NCBI RefSeq assembly: GCF_015223435.1 | Contig: NZ_VHKO01000027.1 | Coordinates: 1 to 34,698, forward strand | Length of the DNA: 34,698 nucleotides | Origin: Vibrio hibernica | Lineage (GTDB): Bacteria; Pseudomonadota; Gammaproteobacteria; Enterobacterales; Vibrionaceae | Direction of reading: 5' to 3' | In this document: positions 26,514 to 34,698 of the stretch, in pieces | Numbering within the stretch: position 1 is the first letter of the stretch | Layout: each line of letters begins with the position of its first letter | Position numbers and translations under genes: made by a program | The notes under the pieces: generated by a model | The model's input: the letters and a program-made list of their open reading frames with translations, nothing else | What the model was told of the DNA's origin: nothing | Database searches by the model: none

Positions 26514-26675
26514 ATACCAATCACACTAATTAACTGGTCAGAAATTGCGAAGAAAAAAGCTTTGATAACAAGGCAAAATTTTTCGTTAAGTAGTTATTCT
26601 ACAAACAAAAATTTTAACGCAGGTATCGAAGTTTTTAACAAGCAATAATGATCAGGAAATTAGTACGATTGGTAT
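26514..26675. repeat. 162-bp palindromic MITE-like intergenic element
   Basis: The ends ATACCAATC and GATTGGTAT are perfect inverted repeats. The similarity continues inward: ATACCAATCACACTAATT on the left versus ATACCAATCGTACTAATT on the right arm read in reverse, then CTGGTCA versus CTGATCA. The centre is GTAG-ttatt-CTAC, flanked by AAAATTTTT and AAAAATTTT, so the whole unit can fold into one long hairpin. TTA occurs on both sides if the unit is taken as TACCAATC...GATTGGTA, which suggests a 3-bp target duplication. Elements with these ends are, as I recall, dispersed in Vibrionaceae genomes; copy number cannot be checked here. It contains no gene. Confidence 0.8.
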
Positions 26676-26696
26676 TAGCCTTAAGATAGGTATAAT
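26669..26696 (+). promoter_or_regulatory. Predicted tcdA promoter using the end of the palindromic element
   Basis: TTGGTA (26669-26674), part of the terminal repeat, is 16 bases from a perfect TATAAT (26691-26696). The tcdA start is 57 bases downstream. The -35 box matches the consensus at 4 of 6 positions. Confidence 0.5.
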
Positions 26697-26752
26697 GCGC
26701 GCTCTTTTTTTATTCTCTGCTCCCTCTTGTTCGAGTACATAAAGGCTCCATT

Positions 26753-27565
26753 ATGAAAACACTGCAACCAGCATCTGACAGTTATAACCAACGATTTGGT
26801 GGTACTCGCCATTTGTATGGCTATAGCGAAGTCGATATTCTGCGCGCTGCACATGTGTGTGTGATTGGGATTGGTGGTGTGGGATCGTGGGCGGTGGAAG
26901 CCTTAGTGCGTACAGGTATTGGGCATTTAACCCTCATTGATATGGATGATGTGTGCGTGACCAATATTAACCGACAAATTCATGCGATGACTGGCACAGT
27001 AGGGCAGAGCAAAATAGAAGTGATGGCTGAGCGAGTAAAGCTGATTAATCCAGAATGTGAAGTGGCATTAATTGATGACTTTATTACGCCAGAGAATATT
27101 GCTGACTATATTTCAAAAGATTTCGATTACGTGCTAGATGCGATTGATAGTTTGAAGCCGAAAGCCGCATTATTAGCTTATTGCCGCAGTAATAAAATCA
27201 AAGTGATCACCATAGGCGGCGCGGGTGGACAAGTGGATCCTACCCAAATCAAAGTCGCGGATTTATCGAAAACCGTGCAAGATCCACTGGCTAAAAAGCT
27301 TAAAGATACGTTACGTCGTTTTCATAATTTTAGTAAAAATCCACAGCGTAAATTTGGTATTGATTGTGTGTTCTCAACCGAGCAACTGAAATATCCACAA
27401 CCGGATGGCAGTGTATGTGGGGTTAAATCGACGGCAGAAGGACCAAAGCGTATGGATTGCGCCAATGGTTTTGGCGCGGCAACCGTGGTTACCGCCAGTT
27501 TTGGGTTTGTGGCAGTGGCGAAAATCGTTGAGAAGATTCTTTTAAAAGCAAAGAATAAAGAATAG
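26753..27565 (+). CDS. tcdA: tRNA threonylcarbamoyladenosine dehydratase
   Basis: TcdA (CsdL, YgdL) is an E1-like enzyme that uses ATP to dehydrate t6A37 to cyclic t6A in tRNAs reading ANN codons. The 270 residues match the family. Seen are RFGGTRHLYGYSE, the nucleotide-binding VCVIGIGGVGSWAVEALVRTG (about 32-52), LTLIDMDDVCVTNINRQIHA, VLDAIDSLKPKAALLAYC and the late Cys-containing VFSTEQLKYPQPDG and GPKRMDCANGFGAATVVTASFG. The ATG at 26753 lacks a clear ribosome site. It is monocistronic after the palindromic element. csdE/csdA are not adjacent. Confidence 0.95.
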   Translation: MKTLQPASDSYNQRFGGTRHLYGYSEVDILRAAHVCVIGIGGVGSWAVEALVRTGIGHLTLIDMDDVCVTNINRQIHAMTGTVGQSKIEVMAERVKLINPECEVALIDDFITPENIADYISKDFDYVLDAIDSLKPKAALLAYCRSNKIKVITIGGAGGQVDPTQIKVADLSKTVQDPLAKKLKDTLRRFHNFSKNPQRKFGIDCVFSTEQLKYPQPDGSVCGVKSTAEGPKRMDCANGFGAATVVTASFGFVAVAKIVEKILLKAKNKE

Positions 27566-27665
27566 AGCTGAGTACGCTTTGCTCTCGATCCGAAAAGCTT
27601 AAAAACGTTTTCAGTGAACATTTTTTCAACACTTAATTGTTAACTTGTTATTTATAAGGTTAAAA

Positions 27666-27776
27666 GTCCGTCATCCTGAAAACGACGAAGGAGTGCAGTT
27701 CAGGATCTCCTACAGCCGTTCGGGTCTCGACGCGAGGTTGGATCTTCAAACAGCTTGTCTCTCACTTTGGAATAAC
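27666..27776. repeat. Probable dispersed intergenic repeat between tcdA and rnhA
   Basis: ATCCTGAA (from 27674) and TTCAGGAT (from 27700) are inverted copies, followed by GATCTCC and further imperfect symmetry, GTCTCGACGCGAG. Eleven bases, TTCAGGATCTC, recur at 11439-11449. The style resembles short structured repeats in Vibrio intergenic regions, but only a genome search could show this. Confidence 0.4.
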
Positions 27777-27781
27777 AATGT

Positions 27782-28249
27782 TTAACTCGGCTGAAACCCT
27801 TCGTCTGCGCGGGTTGGTGATTCTGCAGCCGTGCGTGCTAAATCATCACATATTTCATTTTCACGGTGTCCCGCATGACCTTTAACCCATTTCCATTCAA
27901 CTTCATGGCGAGCTGTTTCGGTGTCTAGTGCTTTCCATAAATCGACATTTTTCACTGGTTTCTTAGCCGAAGTTTGCCAGTTTTTTTTCTTCCAACCATG
28001 GATCCATTGAGTGATCCCTTGACGAACATATTGGCTATCAGTGGTTAAAGTGACCTTGCATGGTTCTTTTAACGATTTTAATGCCACCACTGCTGCCATC
28101 ATTTCCATACGGTTATTGGTCGTTTGTTGAAATCCTTCCGATAAATACTTTTCTTGTTCTTTATAACGTAGAACGATGCCGTAACCGCCTGGGCCAGGAT
28201 TGCCTAAACAAGAACCATCTGTGAAAATCTCAACGTGTTTCGTTATCAT
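27782..28249 (-). CDS. rnhA: Ribonuclease HI
   Basis: Cleaves the RNA strand of RNA-DNA hybrids, removing primers and R-loops. The 155 residues equal the E. coli enzyme. The catalytic D-E-D-D set is present: [19 protein letters not shown] (Asp about 11), [13 protein letters not shown] (Glu), [12 protein letters not shown] (Asp) and [10 protein letters not shown] (Asp). [12 protein letters not shown] holds the conserved His. The gene is divergent from dnaQ with 65 bases between starts, a conserved arrangement in gammaproteobacteria. Confidence 0.97.
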   Translation of the reverse strand: MITKHVEIFTDGSCLGNPGPGGYGIVLRYKEQEKYLSEGFQQTTNNRMEMMAAVVALKSLKEPCKVTLTTDSQYVRQGITQWIHGWKKKNWQTSAKKPVKNVDLWKALDTETARHEVEWKWVKGHAGHRENEICDDLARTAAESPTRADEGFQPS

Positions 28250-28314
28250 TTGGTATGATTACCTTAATTTTTTACTGGGGCTTAAAACCCTCATAGTTTT
28301 ACATAGAGTTTATT

Positions 28315-29064
28315 ATGAATACCAGTACCAATTCATCACATGACCGCATCATTGTTCTGGATACCGAAACCACCGGTATGAACCGTGAAGGTGGGCCAGT
28401 TTATATGGGGCATCGGATCATTGAGATTGGTGCGGTCGAAATTATTGATCGCAAGCTGACCGGTAAGCATTTCCATTGCTACATAAAGCCTGATCGCCTA
28501 AGTGATCCTGAAGCAATTGGCGTACACGGTATTACCGATGAATTTTTGGTTGGAAAGCCAGAATATAAAGCGATTCACCAAGAGTTTATTGATTTCATTC
28601 GTGGCGCTGAACTGGTCGCGCATAATGCTCCGTTTGATACGGGATTTATGGATTATGAATTCAAACTCAATGGTAGCAATGAAAAAACCGCGGATTTGTG
28701 CAAGGTTACCGATACCTTGGCAATGGCGAAAAAAATCTTCCCCGGTAAACGAAATAATCTAGATATTTTATGTGATCGTTACGGTATTGATAATTCTCAT
28801 CGTACCTTGCACGGCGCTTTGCTCGATGCTGAGATTCTAGCCGATGTTTATCTGCTGATGACCGGCGGACAAACTAGCATGCAATTTAATGCTGGTCAGT
28901 CTAAAGATGGTGGCGTGGGGGAAACCATTCGTCGCGTTTCTTCTGATCGGGTGTTGAAAGTATTAAAAGCCAGTGATGAAGAACAAGAACAACATGAAGA
29001 ACGTTTAGATTTAGTGGCCAAAAAAGGCGCTTGTTTGTGGCGTGAAACGGTCATTAAAGATTAA
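28315..29064 (+). CDS. dnaQ: DNA polymerase III epsilon subunit (proofreading exonuclease)
   Basis: The 3'-5' exonuclease of the replicase core, held by alpha and theta. The 249 residues match E. coli (243). Exo I is IIVLDTETTGMN (residues 12-23), Exo II is VAHNAPFDTGFM, and Exo III-epsilon is HGALLDAEILADVYLLMTGGQ with its conserved His and Asp. The C-terminal tail for alpha binding ends WRETVIKD. A small DUF2999 gene follows after 30 bases, and a good terminator follows that, so the two probably share an mRNA. Confidence 0.97.
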   Translation: MNTSTNSSHDRIIVLDTETTGMNREGGPVYMGHRIIEIGAVEIIDRKLTGKHFHCYIKPDRLSDPEAIGVHGITDEFLVGKPEYKAIHQEFIDFIRGAELVAHNAPFDTGFMDYEFKLNGSNEKTADLCKVTDTLAMAKKIFPGKRNNLDILCDRYGIDNSHRTLHGALLDAEILADVYLLMTGGQTSMQFNAGQSKDGGVGETIRRVSSDRVLKVLKASDEEQEQHEERLDLVAKKGACLWRETVIKD

Positions 29065-29094
29065 AAACTGAATAATAAAATAAATAAGGTAAGT

Positions 29095-29349
29095 ATGATG
29101 AACCCAATTATTGCCCTGTTAAAAGAAAACAATATTAGTGATGCACAGATCTGCGAGTTATTTGAAACCATGACTCAAAACCCACTGGCGGCAATGGCAA
29201 CCATTAGTCAGTTAGGCCTACCGCAAGAGCAACTGCAATTATTGATGGGACAGGTGATGCAAAATCCTGCTTTGATTAAAGAAGCTGTTGATGAGCTTGG
29301 GTTAGATTTCTCAAAAGTTGAAGCGGCGAAAGCACAACTACAAAAGTAA
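29095..29349 (+). CDS. DUF2999-family small protein
   Basis: An 84-residue soluble, mainly helical protein without signal peptide or membrane segment: MNPIIALLKENNISDAQICELFETMTQNPLAA, with repeated NPLAA/NPALI-type helices. I recognise it as the DUF2999 type found in Vibrio and related genera; its function is unknown. AAGG lies 5 bases before ATG at 29095, and the next codon is also ATG, so either could serve. It sits 30 bases after dnaQ and right before a strong terminator, implying co-expression with the proofreading subunit. Confidence 0.8.
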   Translation: MMNPIIALLKENNISDAQICELFETMTQNPLAAMATISQLGLPQEQLQLLMGQVMQNPALIKEAVDELGLDFSKVEAAKAQLQK

Positions 29350-29375
29350 ATCTATCTACATAAAATTAAGTTAAT

Positions 29376-29420
29376 GGTCGCGACAGGGTTTGAATAAAAC
29401 ACCTTTCGCGACCTTTTTTT
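29376..29420 (+). terminator. Strong rho-independent terminator after dnaQ-DUF2999
   Basis: GGTCGCGA (29376-29383) pairs with TCGCGACC (29406-29413), with additional inner pairing between AGG-TTT and AAA-CCT, followed by seven T's (29414-29420). Confidence 0.9.
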
Positions 29421-29583
29421 GATCTTGGTTTATGGTGTTTCAGTGTGGTGTAATCCTTCAAGCGTATCGCAATGACATAGCGTATATCAGGACAAATAAG
29501 CAGAAAATTAAAGATGCTCTGTGTAACGAATAAATATGAATGATCCAATAATAAATGTCATCCTGTTACCGTTTTAGATCACC

Positions 29584-29638
29584 CACAACGAACCCAGTTT
29601 TACCCTAATCATGAGTTAGGTTTATATTTGTCGTTGTG
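29584..29638 (+). promoter_or_regulatory. Inverted repeat upstream of the LysE-type gene
   Basis: CACAACGA (29584-29591) and TCGTTGTG (29631-29638) are perfect inverted copies, with an inner CTAA/TTAG pair. The structure ends 26 bases before the GTG start and could be an operator or leader hairpin. No promoter is clear by eye. Confidence 0.3.
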
Positions 29639-29664
29639 TTTACAATGTTTATTAAGGAGATATC

Positions 29665-30282
29665 GTGGAAATCTGGAAATTACTTTTTTTTATACCGGTT
29701 TGCTTTGCATTAAATATGACGCCGGGACCTAAAAATCTTCTCGCTATGAATAATGCGCGCTGCTACGGCTTTCAGTCTGCATTGATTGCTAGTTTGGGCC
29801 GAATCACGGCGTTTTCAGTCATGATTACTCTAACTGCTTCAGGCTTGGCGGTTGTGCTTTATGCCTCTGAAACTCTATTTTTGACGATAAAGATCGTGGG
29901 TGCCGCGTATTTGCTCTGGATCGCGTTCAATCTTTGGCGCTCAGAAGCCAGTCCAATATTAGAAATTGACAGTATTCGAAATCGTTTTGGTTTGGCAAAG
30001 CAGGAGTTTGTTCTAGCGGCGGGTAATCCTAAAGCAATTTTAATATTTACCGCTTTTCTCCCACAGTTTGTCGATGCTTCTGCCAATGCCACCGAACAGT
30101 TTTTCATACTGGGTAGTACATTTCTAGTATTGGAAATGGTAGCAATTTCTATTTATGCGGTATTTGGTTTATATCTCAGGCAGTGGTTTGCTAAGCCTAA
30201 AATGGCAAAGCGATTTAATCGAACTTGTGCGATTTTTTTGACAGTGTCTGGAGCTAATTTGTTACTTAGCGAGCAGCAATAA
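29665..30282 (+). CDS. LysE/RhtB-family amino-acid exporter
   Basis: A 205-residue inner-membrane protein with about six hydrophobic segments. It has the family N-terminal motif NMTPGPKNLLAMNNARCYGFQSALIASLGR, followed by IKIVGAAYLLWIAFNLWRS and AAGNPKAILIFTAFLPQFVD, the second family signature. Members export amino acids or homoserine lactone-type compounds; the substrate here is unknown. The start is GTG at 29665, preceded by AAGGAG at a spacing of about 5 bases, so the non-ATG start is well supported. It is monocistronic, ending at a bidirectional terminator facing fadE. Confidence 0.9.
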   Translation: MEIWKLLFFIPVCFALNMTPGPKNLLAMNNARCYGFQSALIASLGRITAFSVMITLTASGLAVVLYASETLFLTIKIVGAAYLLWIAFNLWRSEASPILEIDSIRNRFGLAKQEFVLAAGNPKAILIFTAFLPQFVDASANATEQFFILGSTFLVLEMVAISIYAVFGLYLRQWFAKPKMAKRFNRTCAIFLTVSGANLLLSEQQ

Positions 30283-30383
30283 ATTAATAAATATCTGTAA
30301 TGAAAAGGCTTGGTTTGAGGGGGAATGTGACGAGTCGATATAAATTCTTAAAATCATACTCATAAATCGATTTTCCTAATAGG

Positions 30384-30411
30384 AAAGCACAGCGGTAATT
30401 CGCTGTGCTTT
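30384..30411. terminator. Bidirectional terminator between the LysE-type gene and fadE
   Basis: AAAGCACAGCG pairs perfectly with CGCTGTGCTTT around a 6-base loop, between two convergent genes; T-runs are short on both sides. Confidence 0.75.
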
Positions 30412-30441
30412 ATGTTTAGTCTCTTTTATGGGACTTAACTT

Positions 30442-32931
30442 TTATGCCACTTGACTCATGTCTTTACTTTGCTTTTTTACCATTAGCTCGCTTGGATCAA
30501 AGTCATCCACATTGATGGTTTCTAGACGGACGATTTCAGCATCGCGTAATACTTGCGCTTCCTCTTCCGTAATCCAGTTATTTTCCAAACCAAGTTCGGC
30601 TACTTTATCGAGTTGTGTGAATGGTCGACGTTTCTCAGCTTTTTTACAAATAGCATCGAAAATTGGTTCGGCTTTAAGGATGGTTTCTAAAGCTAATTCA
30701 ATTTTCCCAGCAGGATTATGTTCTGTTGGAGCGAGGTATTGATTACGACCAATACGAGAGCGCGTAGCCGATGGCGTTTGTAATATCTGTGCCACTTGGT
30801 TGTCCAGTTTGTCGCTTGGTGCGGTGCGAACCGTTCCTAATGGTAATATCAGTATACGCAACATCATTGCCGCGCTACGTGATGGGAAGTTACGCAGTAG
30901 TTCTGCAATCGCTTCTTCAGCTTGGCGTAGGCTATCTTGCACACTCCAATGCACCAAAGGCAAATCAGCTTCTTGGTAGCCTTCCATCTCAAAACGTTTT
31001 AATGTCGCTGAACTTAGATATAACTGGCTGAGTACGTCACCTAGACGTGCCGATAGACGTTCTTTACGTTTAAGCGAACCGCCTAGAACGGCCATAGAAA
31101 CATCCGATAATAACGCCATGTTGGCACTGTAGCGATTCAGTTTTTGGTAATACGGTTTTATTTGAGCGCGCGTCTGTGCTGTCATATTTGAATCGGTCGG
31201 TGCATTTGAACCACGACCATCAGTGATCCCAAGCCACAAGCTGCGGACTGCGTTGCTCATGCTAAATCCAACATGACCAAATAAAGCTTTGTCAAAACGA
31301 GCTAAGGCATTGCGTTCAGTGGAGTGAGCCGCTTCCATCTCTTCAAGCACATAAGGATGACAACGGATCGCGCCTTGACCATAAATGATCATTGAGCGAG
31401 TTAAAATATTGGCGCCTTCTACCGTCACAGCAATAGGCGAGCCTTGATAACCACGTGCTAAGAAGTTAGCTGGGCCGAGGCAAACGCCTTTACCGCCTGC
31501 AATATCCATCGCATCAATTAAGCAGCGTTGACCACGATGAGTACAATGGTATTTTACAATGGCAGAAATAACCGATGGCTTCTCCCCAAGATCAATACCG
31601 GCAACGGTTAATTGACTGGCTGCATCCATCATATAAGCGTTACCTGCTAGGCGCGCTAATGGTTCTTCAATGCCTTCCATGTGTCCAATTGGTTGTTTAA
31701 ATTGGCGACGAATTCGAGCGTAAGCTCCCGTTGCCAGTGCTGCGCTTTTGGTTCCGCCTGTCGAGTTTGAAGGCAAAGTGATGCCACGACCCACCGATAA
31801 ACATTCTACTAGCATGCGCCATCCTTGACCTGCCATCGCTGGGCCACCGATGATAAAATCTAAAGGCACAAAAATATTGTCGCCTTGAGTAGGGCCATTT
31901 TGGAAAGGAACGTTCAGCGGGAAGTGACGTCGACCAATTTTAACGCCTTCCATATTGGTTGGGATTAAGGCACAAGTGATGCCGATATCTTTCTTATCAT
32001 TACCAGAATTGTCTTTAATGCCGAGTAACCCATCAGGATCTTGTAATTTAAACGCTAGCCCTAATACGGTTGCCACGGGGGCAAGAGTAATGTAACGCTT
32101 ATTCCATGTTAGGTTCATACCCAACACTTCTTTGCCTTCCCATTGGCCTTTACACACAATGCCGTAATCTGGGATCGCGCCTGCATCTGAGCCTGCTTCT
32201 GGGCTAGTTAAGGCAAAACATGGAATTTCTTTGCCTTCAGCAAGGCGAGGTAAGTAGTGATCTTGTTGCTCTTTTGTACCGTAATGTTGTAATAATTCAC
32301 CTGGGCCTAAAGAATTTGGCACGCCGACAGTTGAGGACAATACGCCAGAGACGCCAGTCAATTTTTGCAAAACGATCGATTGTGCATAAGCTGAAAACTC
32401 TAAACCGCCATATTTTTTCTTGATGATCATCGCGAAGAATTTATGATCTTTAAGGTATTGCCAAATCTCTGGTGGTAAGTCTGCTAATTCATGAGTGATT
32501 TCAAAATCATTGGCCATTTTACACACTTCATTCACTGGACCATCAATGAAGGCTTGTTCTTCAGCACTGAGTTGCGGTGCTTTGATATCGTTAAGTTTTT
32601 TCCAATCTGGTTTGCCTTTAAATAATTCGGCTTCCCACCATACGGTACCCGCATCAATGGCTTCTTTTTCAGTTTGTGACATGGCGGGTAATATTTTACG
32701 AAATACCGTTAATGTTGGTTTACTGAATAAACGACGACGGACGCTTGGAATCGCAATGAACCCACAAGCAATAACATATAAGCCAAATAAAATAGGTGTC
32801 GTCTGTGTTATCAGGGTGGCTACTGCAAAAATAGCGCCGATAACCACTAAAGTAATAAGTTGTGACGTGCGATGATAAAGACAAATGCCAAGTGCAATAA
32901 AGGCGAGGATAAGGGAGAGCAGGATAGACAT
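30442..32931 (-). CDS. fadE: Acyl-CoA dehydrogenase FadE
   Basis: The FAD enzyme that performs the first oxidation of fatty-acid beta-oxidation. It has 829 residues (E. coli 814). Two N-terminal hydrophobic segments (about 1-70, [20 protein letters not shown] and a later one) suggest membrane association. The core follows: [20 protein letters not shown]-like [70 protein letters not shown] and [29 protein letters not shown] lies about 8 bases before ATG. A near-perfect FadR operator lies upstream, consistent with repression when long-chain acyl-CoA is absent. It is transcribed alone. Confidence 0.96.
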   Translation of the reverse strand: MSILLSLILAFIALGICLYHRTSQLITLVVIGAIFAVATLITQTTPILFGLYVIACGFIAIPSVRRRLFSKPTLTVFRKILPAMSQTEKEAIDAGTVWWEAELFKGKPDWKKLNDIKAPQLSAEEQAFIDGPVNEVCKMANDFEITHELADLPPEIWQYLKDHKFFAMIIKKKYGGLEFSAYAQSIVLQKLTGVSGVLSSTVGVPNSLGPGELLQHYGTKEQQDHYLPRLAEGKEIPCFALTSPEAGSDAGAIPDYGIVCKGQWEGKEVLGMNLTWNKRYITLAPVATVLGLAFKLQDPDGLLGIKDNSGNDKKDIGITCALIPTNMEGVKIGRRHFPLNVPFQNGPTQGDNIFVPLDFIIGGPAMAGQGWRMLVECLSVGRGITLPSNSTGGTKSAALATGAYARIRRQFKQPIGHMEGIEEPLARLAGNAYMMDAASQLTVAGIDLGEKPSVISAIVKYHCTHRGQRCLIDAMDIAGGKGVCLGPANFLARGYQGSPIAVTVEGANILTRSMIIYGQGAIRCHPYVLEEMEAAHSTERNALARFDKALFGHVGFSMSNAVRSLWLGITDGRGSNAPTDSNMTAQTRAQIKPYYQKLNRYSANMALLSDVSMAVLGGSLKRKERLSARLGDVLSQLYLSSATLKRFEMEGYQEADLPLVHWSVQDSLRQAEEAIAELLRNFPSRSAAMMLRILILPLGTVRTAPSDKLDNQVAQILQTPSATRSRIGRNQYLAPTEHNPAGKIELALETILKAEPIFDAICKKAEKRRPFTQLDKVAELGLENNWITEEEAQVLRDAEIVRLETINVDDFDPSELMVKKQSKDMSQVA

Positions 32932-32985
32932 GGTTATATTCCTTAATTTGTAATGAGTTCAGCCATGAGTGATAGCTTAATTCTT

Positions 32986-33002
32986 AAGTGGTCGTACCAG
33001 AT
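32986..33002 (-). promoter_or_regulatory. FadR operator of fadE
   Basis: The minus strand ATCTGGTACGACCACTT shares its first 14 bases with the E. coli fadBA operator as I recall it (ATCTGGTACGACCAGAT). It ends about 54 bases before the fadE start. A promoter with TTTACA (33037-33032) and TACAAT (33013-33008), 18 bases apart, places the operator just downstream of the -10 box, a repressing position. Confidence 0.8.
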
Positions 33003-33231
33003 TGTTCATTGTAATAGTCTTGTTGATAAAATGTAAAATAGCAATGTGGTTGAAAAGTGATCTCAAGCATAAAATAATTTGTTACTGATGCTTTTGTTCA
33101 TTATAAGTAAAAAAGTGTGGCTTTGTGTCGCAGGCTTTTCGCTTTATAGGTACACTCAAGTTAAGAAAAATAATCGATTGAGCTAAAGCCATTCCTCTTT
33201 TTTAAAAGAGATTTAAGAAAGGATAATAAAT
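33003..33231. other. fadE-gmhA divergent intergenic region
   Basis: This stretch holds the fadE promoter on the minus strand. On the plus strand there is AT-rich DNA with a weak TTTGTG-17-TATAGG promoter candidate for gmhA around 33123-33151. No gene or clear repeat was seen. Confidence 0.35.
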
Positions 33232-33810
33232 ATGTATCAAGATCTGATCCGAAGTGAATTGACAGAAGCGGCTGATGTATTAAATAAATTTTTAAACGAT
33301 GACCATAATCTAAGCCAAATTGAAGCGGCAGCAAAAATGATTGCAGACTCATTTAAGCAAGGTGGTAAGGTCTTGTCTTGTGGTAATGGCGGCTCACATT
33401 GTGATGCGATGCATTTTGCGGAAGAGCTAACGGGTCGTTACCGCGAAAATCGTCCTGGTTATCCAGGCATTGCGATTTCAGATCCAAGTCATCTGTCTTG
33501 TGTGAGTAATGATTTTGGTTATGAATATGTTTTTTCTCGCTATTTAGAAGCGGTTGGCTCTAAAGGTGACGTCGTATTTGGTCTGTCGACTTCTGGTAAT
33601 TCAGGTAATATTTTAAAAGCAATGGAAGCGGCTAAAGAAAAAGGCATGAAGACCATTGCATTGACCGGTAAAGATGGCGGTAAAATGGCGGGTATCGCGG
33701 ATATTGAAATTCGAGTTCCACACTTTGGTTATGCTGATCGCATTCAAGAAATTCATATCAAAATCATTCATATTGTGATCCAATTGATTGAGAAAGAGAT
33801 GGAAAAATAA
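33232..33810 (+). CDS. gmhA: Sedoheptulose-7-phosphate isomerase
   Basis: GmhA (LpcA) converts sedoheptulose 7-phosphate to D-glycero-manno-heptose 7-phosphate, the first step to the ADP-heptose of the lipopolysaccharide inner core; cytosolic. The 192 residues match the E. coli enzyme. The SIS fold is seen in [30 protein letters not shown], which includes metal-ligand and active-site residues, then [32 protein letters not shown] and [21 protein letters not shown], with the late His and Glu of the active site. The ribosome site AAAGGA is 8 bases before ATG. yafJ follows after 11 bases, probably in one operon. Confidence 0.97.
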   Translation: MYQDLIRSELTEAADVLNKFLNDDHNLSQIEAAAKMIADSFKQGGKVLSCGNGGSHCDAMHFAEELTGRYRENRPGYPGIAISDPSHLSCVSNDFGYEYVFSRYLEAVGSKGDVVFGLSTSGNSGNILKAMEAAKEKGMKTIALTGKDGGKMAGIADIEIRVPHFGYADRIQEIHIKIIHIVIQLIEKEMEK

Positions 33811-33821
33811 GGAATACTGCC

Positions 33822-34634
33822 ATGTGTGAATTGCTTGGCATGAGCGCTAATGTCCCAACGGATATTTGTTTTAGCTTTACTGGACTCATTCAGCGAGGGG
33901 GCAAAACTGGCCCTCATCGTGATGGCTGGGGGATCACCTTTTATGAAGGCAAAGGTTGTCGTAATTTTAAAGATCCTAATCCGAGTTGTCATTCAAAAAT
34001 TGCCGAATTAGTACAAAGCTATCCGATTAAAAGTTGCGCGGTGATCAGCCATATTCGTCAAGCTAATCGTGGTGAGGTTAATTTAGAAAATACTCATCCT
34101 TTTACGCGTGAGCTATGGGGTAAGAATTGGACTTTTGCCCATAATGGTCAACTAACGGGTTATGATAATTTATTTACAGGTCGGCATCGTCCGATTGGTG
34201 AAACCGACAGTGAGAAATCGTTTTGTTGGTTATTAAAACAGTTAGAAGATAAATACCCAGAACCACCTCATTCTAGCGTTATGCCTGAAGTGTTTCAGTT
34301 TATTGCTAAATGCTGTGATGAACTAAAGCAATTAGGCGTATTTAATATGCTATTGAGCGATGGTGAATTTGTGATGATGTATTGCTCTAATAATTTACAT
34401 TGGATCACACGACGTGCTCCATTTGGTAAGGCGACTTTAATTGACGAAGAAGTGTCGATCGACTTTCAGGAAGAAACCACGCCCAATGATGTAGTGTCAG
34501 TCATTGCGACTCAGCCGCTGACGGATAACGAACGTTGGCACAAAATGAAGCCGAGTGAATATGGTGTATTTCAGTTTGGTGAGTTGATTATGGATAACAG
34601 CTTAGATCTGATCGATGTGCCATTTTCAGAGTAA
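33822..34634 (+). CDS. yafJ: YafJ-type class II glutamine amidotransferase
   Basis: A 270-residue N-terminal-nucleophile amidotransferase-like protein. Met removal exposes Cys2 (MCELLGMS), the catalytic nucleophile of the class. Other class features are PHRDGWGITFYEGKG, VISHIRQANRGEVNLENTHPF, WTFAHNGQLTGY and GETDSEKSFCWLL. E. coli YafJ is the nearest recognised relative (about 255 residues) and its substrate is unproven. It lies 11 bases after gmhA, a pairing also seen in E. coli (lpcA-yafJ), which suggests conserved co-expression. Confidence 0.93.
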   Translation: MCELLGMSANVPTDICFSFTGLIQRGGKTGPHRDGWGITFYEGKGCRNFKDPNPSCHSKIAELVQSYPIKSCAVISHIRQANRGEVNLENTHPFTRELWGKNWTFAHNGQLTGYDNLFTGRHRPIGETDSEKSFCWLLKQLEDKYPEPPHSSVMPEVFQFIAKCCDELKQLGVFNMLLSDGEFVMMYCSNNLHWITRRAPFGKATLIDEEVSIDFQEETTPNDVVSVIATQPLTDNERWHKMKPSEYGVFQFGELIMDNSLDLIDVPFSE

Positions 34635-34698
34635 AGTACTCCATGCGCTGGTGGGCATATTTAATAGCAATCGTATTAATTTATGGTTAGTTAATTAA

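Noticed and set aside
32495..32875. 126-codon open frame antisense to fadE
   Set aside because: It is fully covered by the conserved fadE N-terminal coding region and has no independent evidence.
34643..34690. 15-codon ORF (MRWWAYLIAIVLIYG) after yafJ, hydrophobic
   Set aside because: It is very short, has no ribosome site and lies at the window edge; it cannot be supported as a gene.
34679..34698. Terminal TTAGTTAATTAA with stops in all frames, possible artificial linker
   Set aside because: AT-rich natural intergenic DNA gives this readily; there is no other sign of vector or scaffold linker.

Overview
The window looks like core chromosome of a gammaproteobacterium, most probably a Vibrio or close relative in the Vibrionaceae. 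The reasons are the uninterrupted recC-recB-recD order without ptrA, the long form of DapD, the rnhA/dnaQ - DUF2999 - fadE - gmhA - yafJ neighbourhood, the low-to-moderate GC content, and a palindromic intergenic element with ATACCAATC ends of a type I recall from Vibrionaceae genomes. The species cannot be fixed from the sequence.

Layout. Positions 1-101 (minus) read as the 5' end of a group II intron sitting inside a cytosine permease gene (codB, 102-820, minus) that also carries a one-base frameshift. Next come minus-strand genes: an acyl-CoA synthetase, a glycerate block (glycerate kinase, GntP-family permease, CdaR-type regulator), pncB, dapD, a SatP/YaaH-type acetate transporter, a MarC-family membrane protein and the SOS gene yebG. 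A cytochrome b562-like gene (plus) and a YeiE-like LysR regulator (minus) face each other. The recombination block recC, recB, recD plus a small YhcH-family gene follows on the plus strand (13044-23622). Then come argA (minus), mltA and tcdA (plus), the divergent pair rnhA / dnaQ with a DUF2999 gene, a LysE-type exporter (plus), fadE (minus), and the pair gmhA-yafJ (plus) at the right edge.

How they work together. RecBCD forms one double-strand-break repair machine; recB and recD overlap by one base and are probably translationally coupled. Glycerate kinase, permease and CdaR form a glycerate uptake and use unit. FadE is headed by a sequence almost identical to the FadR operator, and yebG by a LexA box. 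argA has one good ARG box. codB, pncB and the satP-like gene carry palindromes that suggest dedicated repressors.

No CRISPR array, defence island, prophage, tRNA or rRNA gene was seen. The least ordinary items are the intron/frameshift in codB, the palindromic element whose terminal repeat seems to supply the -35 box of tcdA, the operator-like palindromes before pncB and satP, and the structured 345-bp spacer between recC and recB. I do not see a convincing new multi-gene system.
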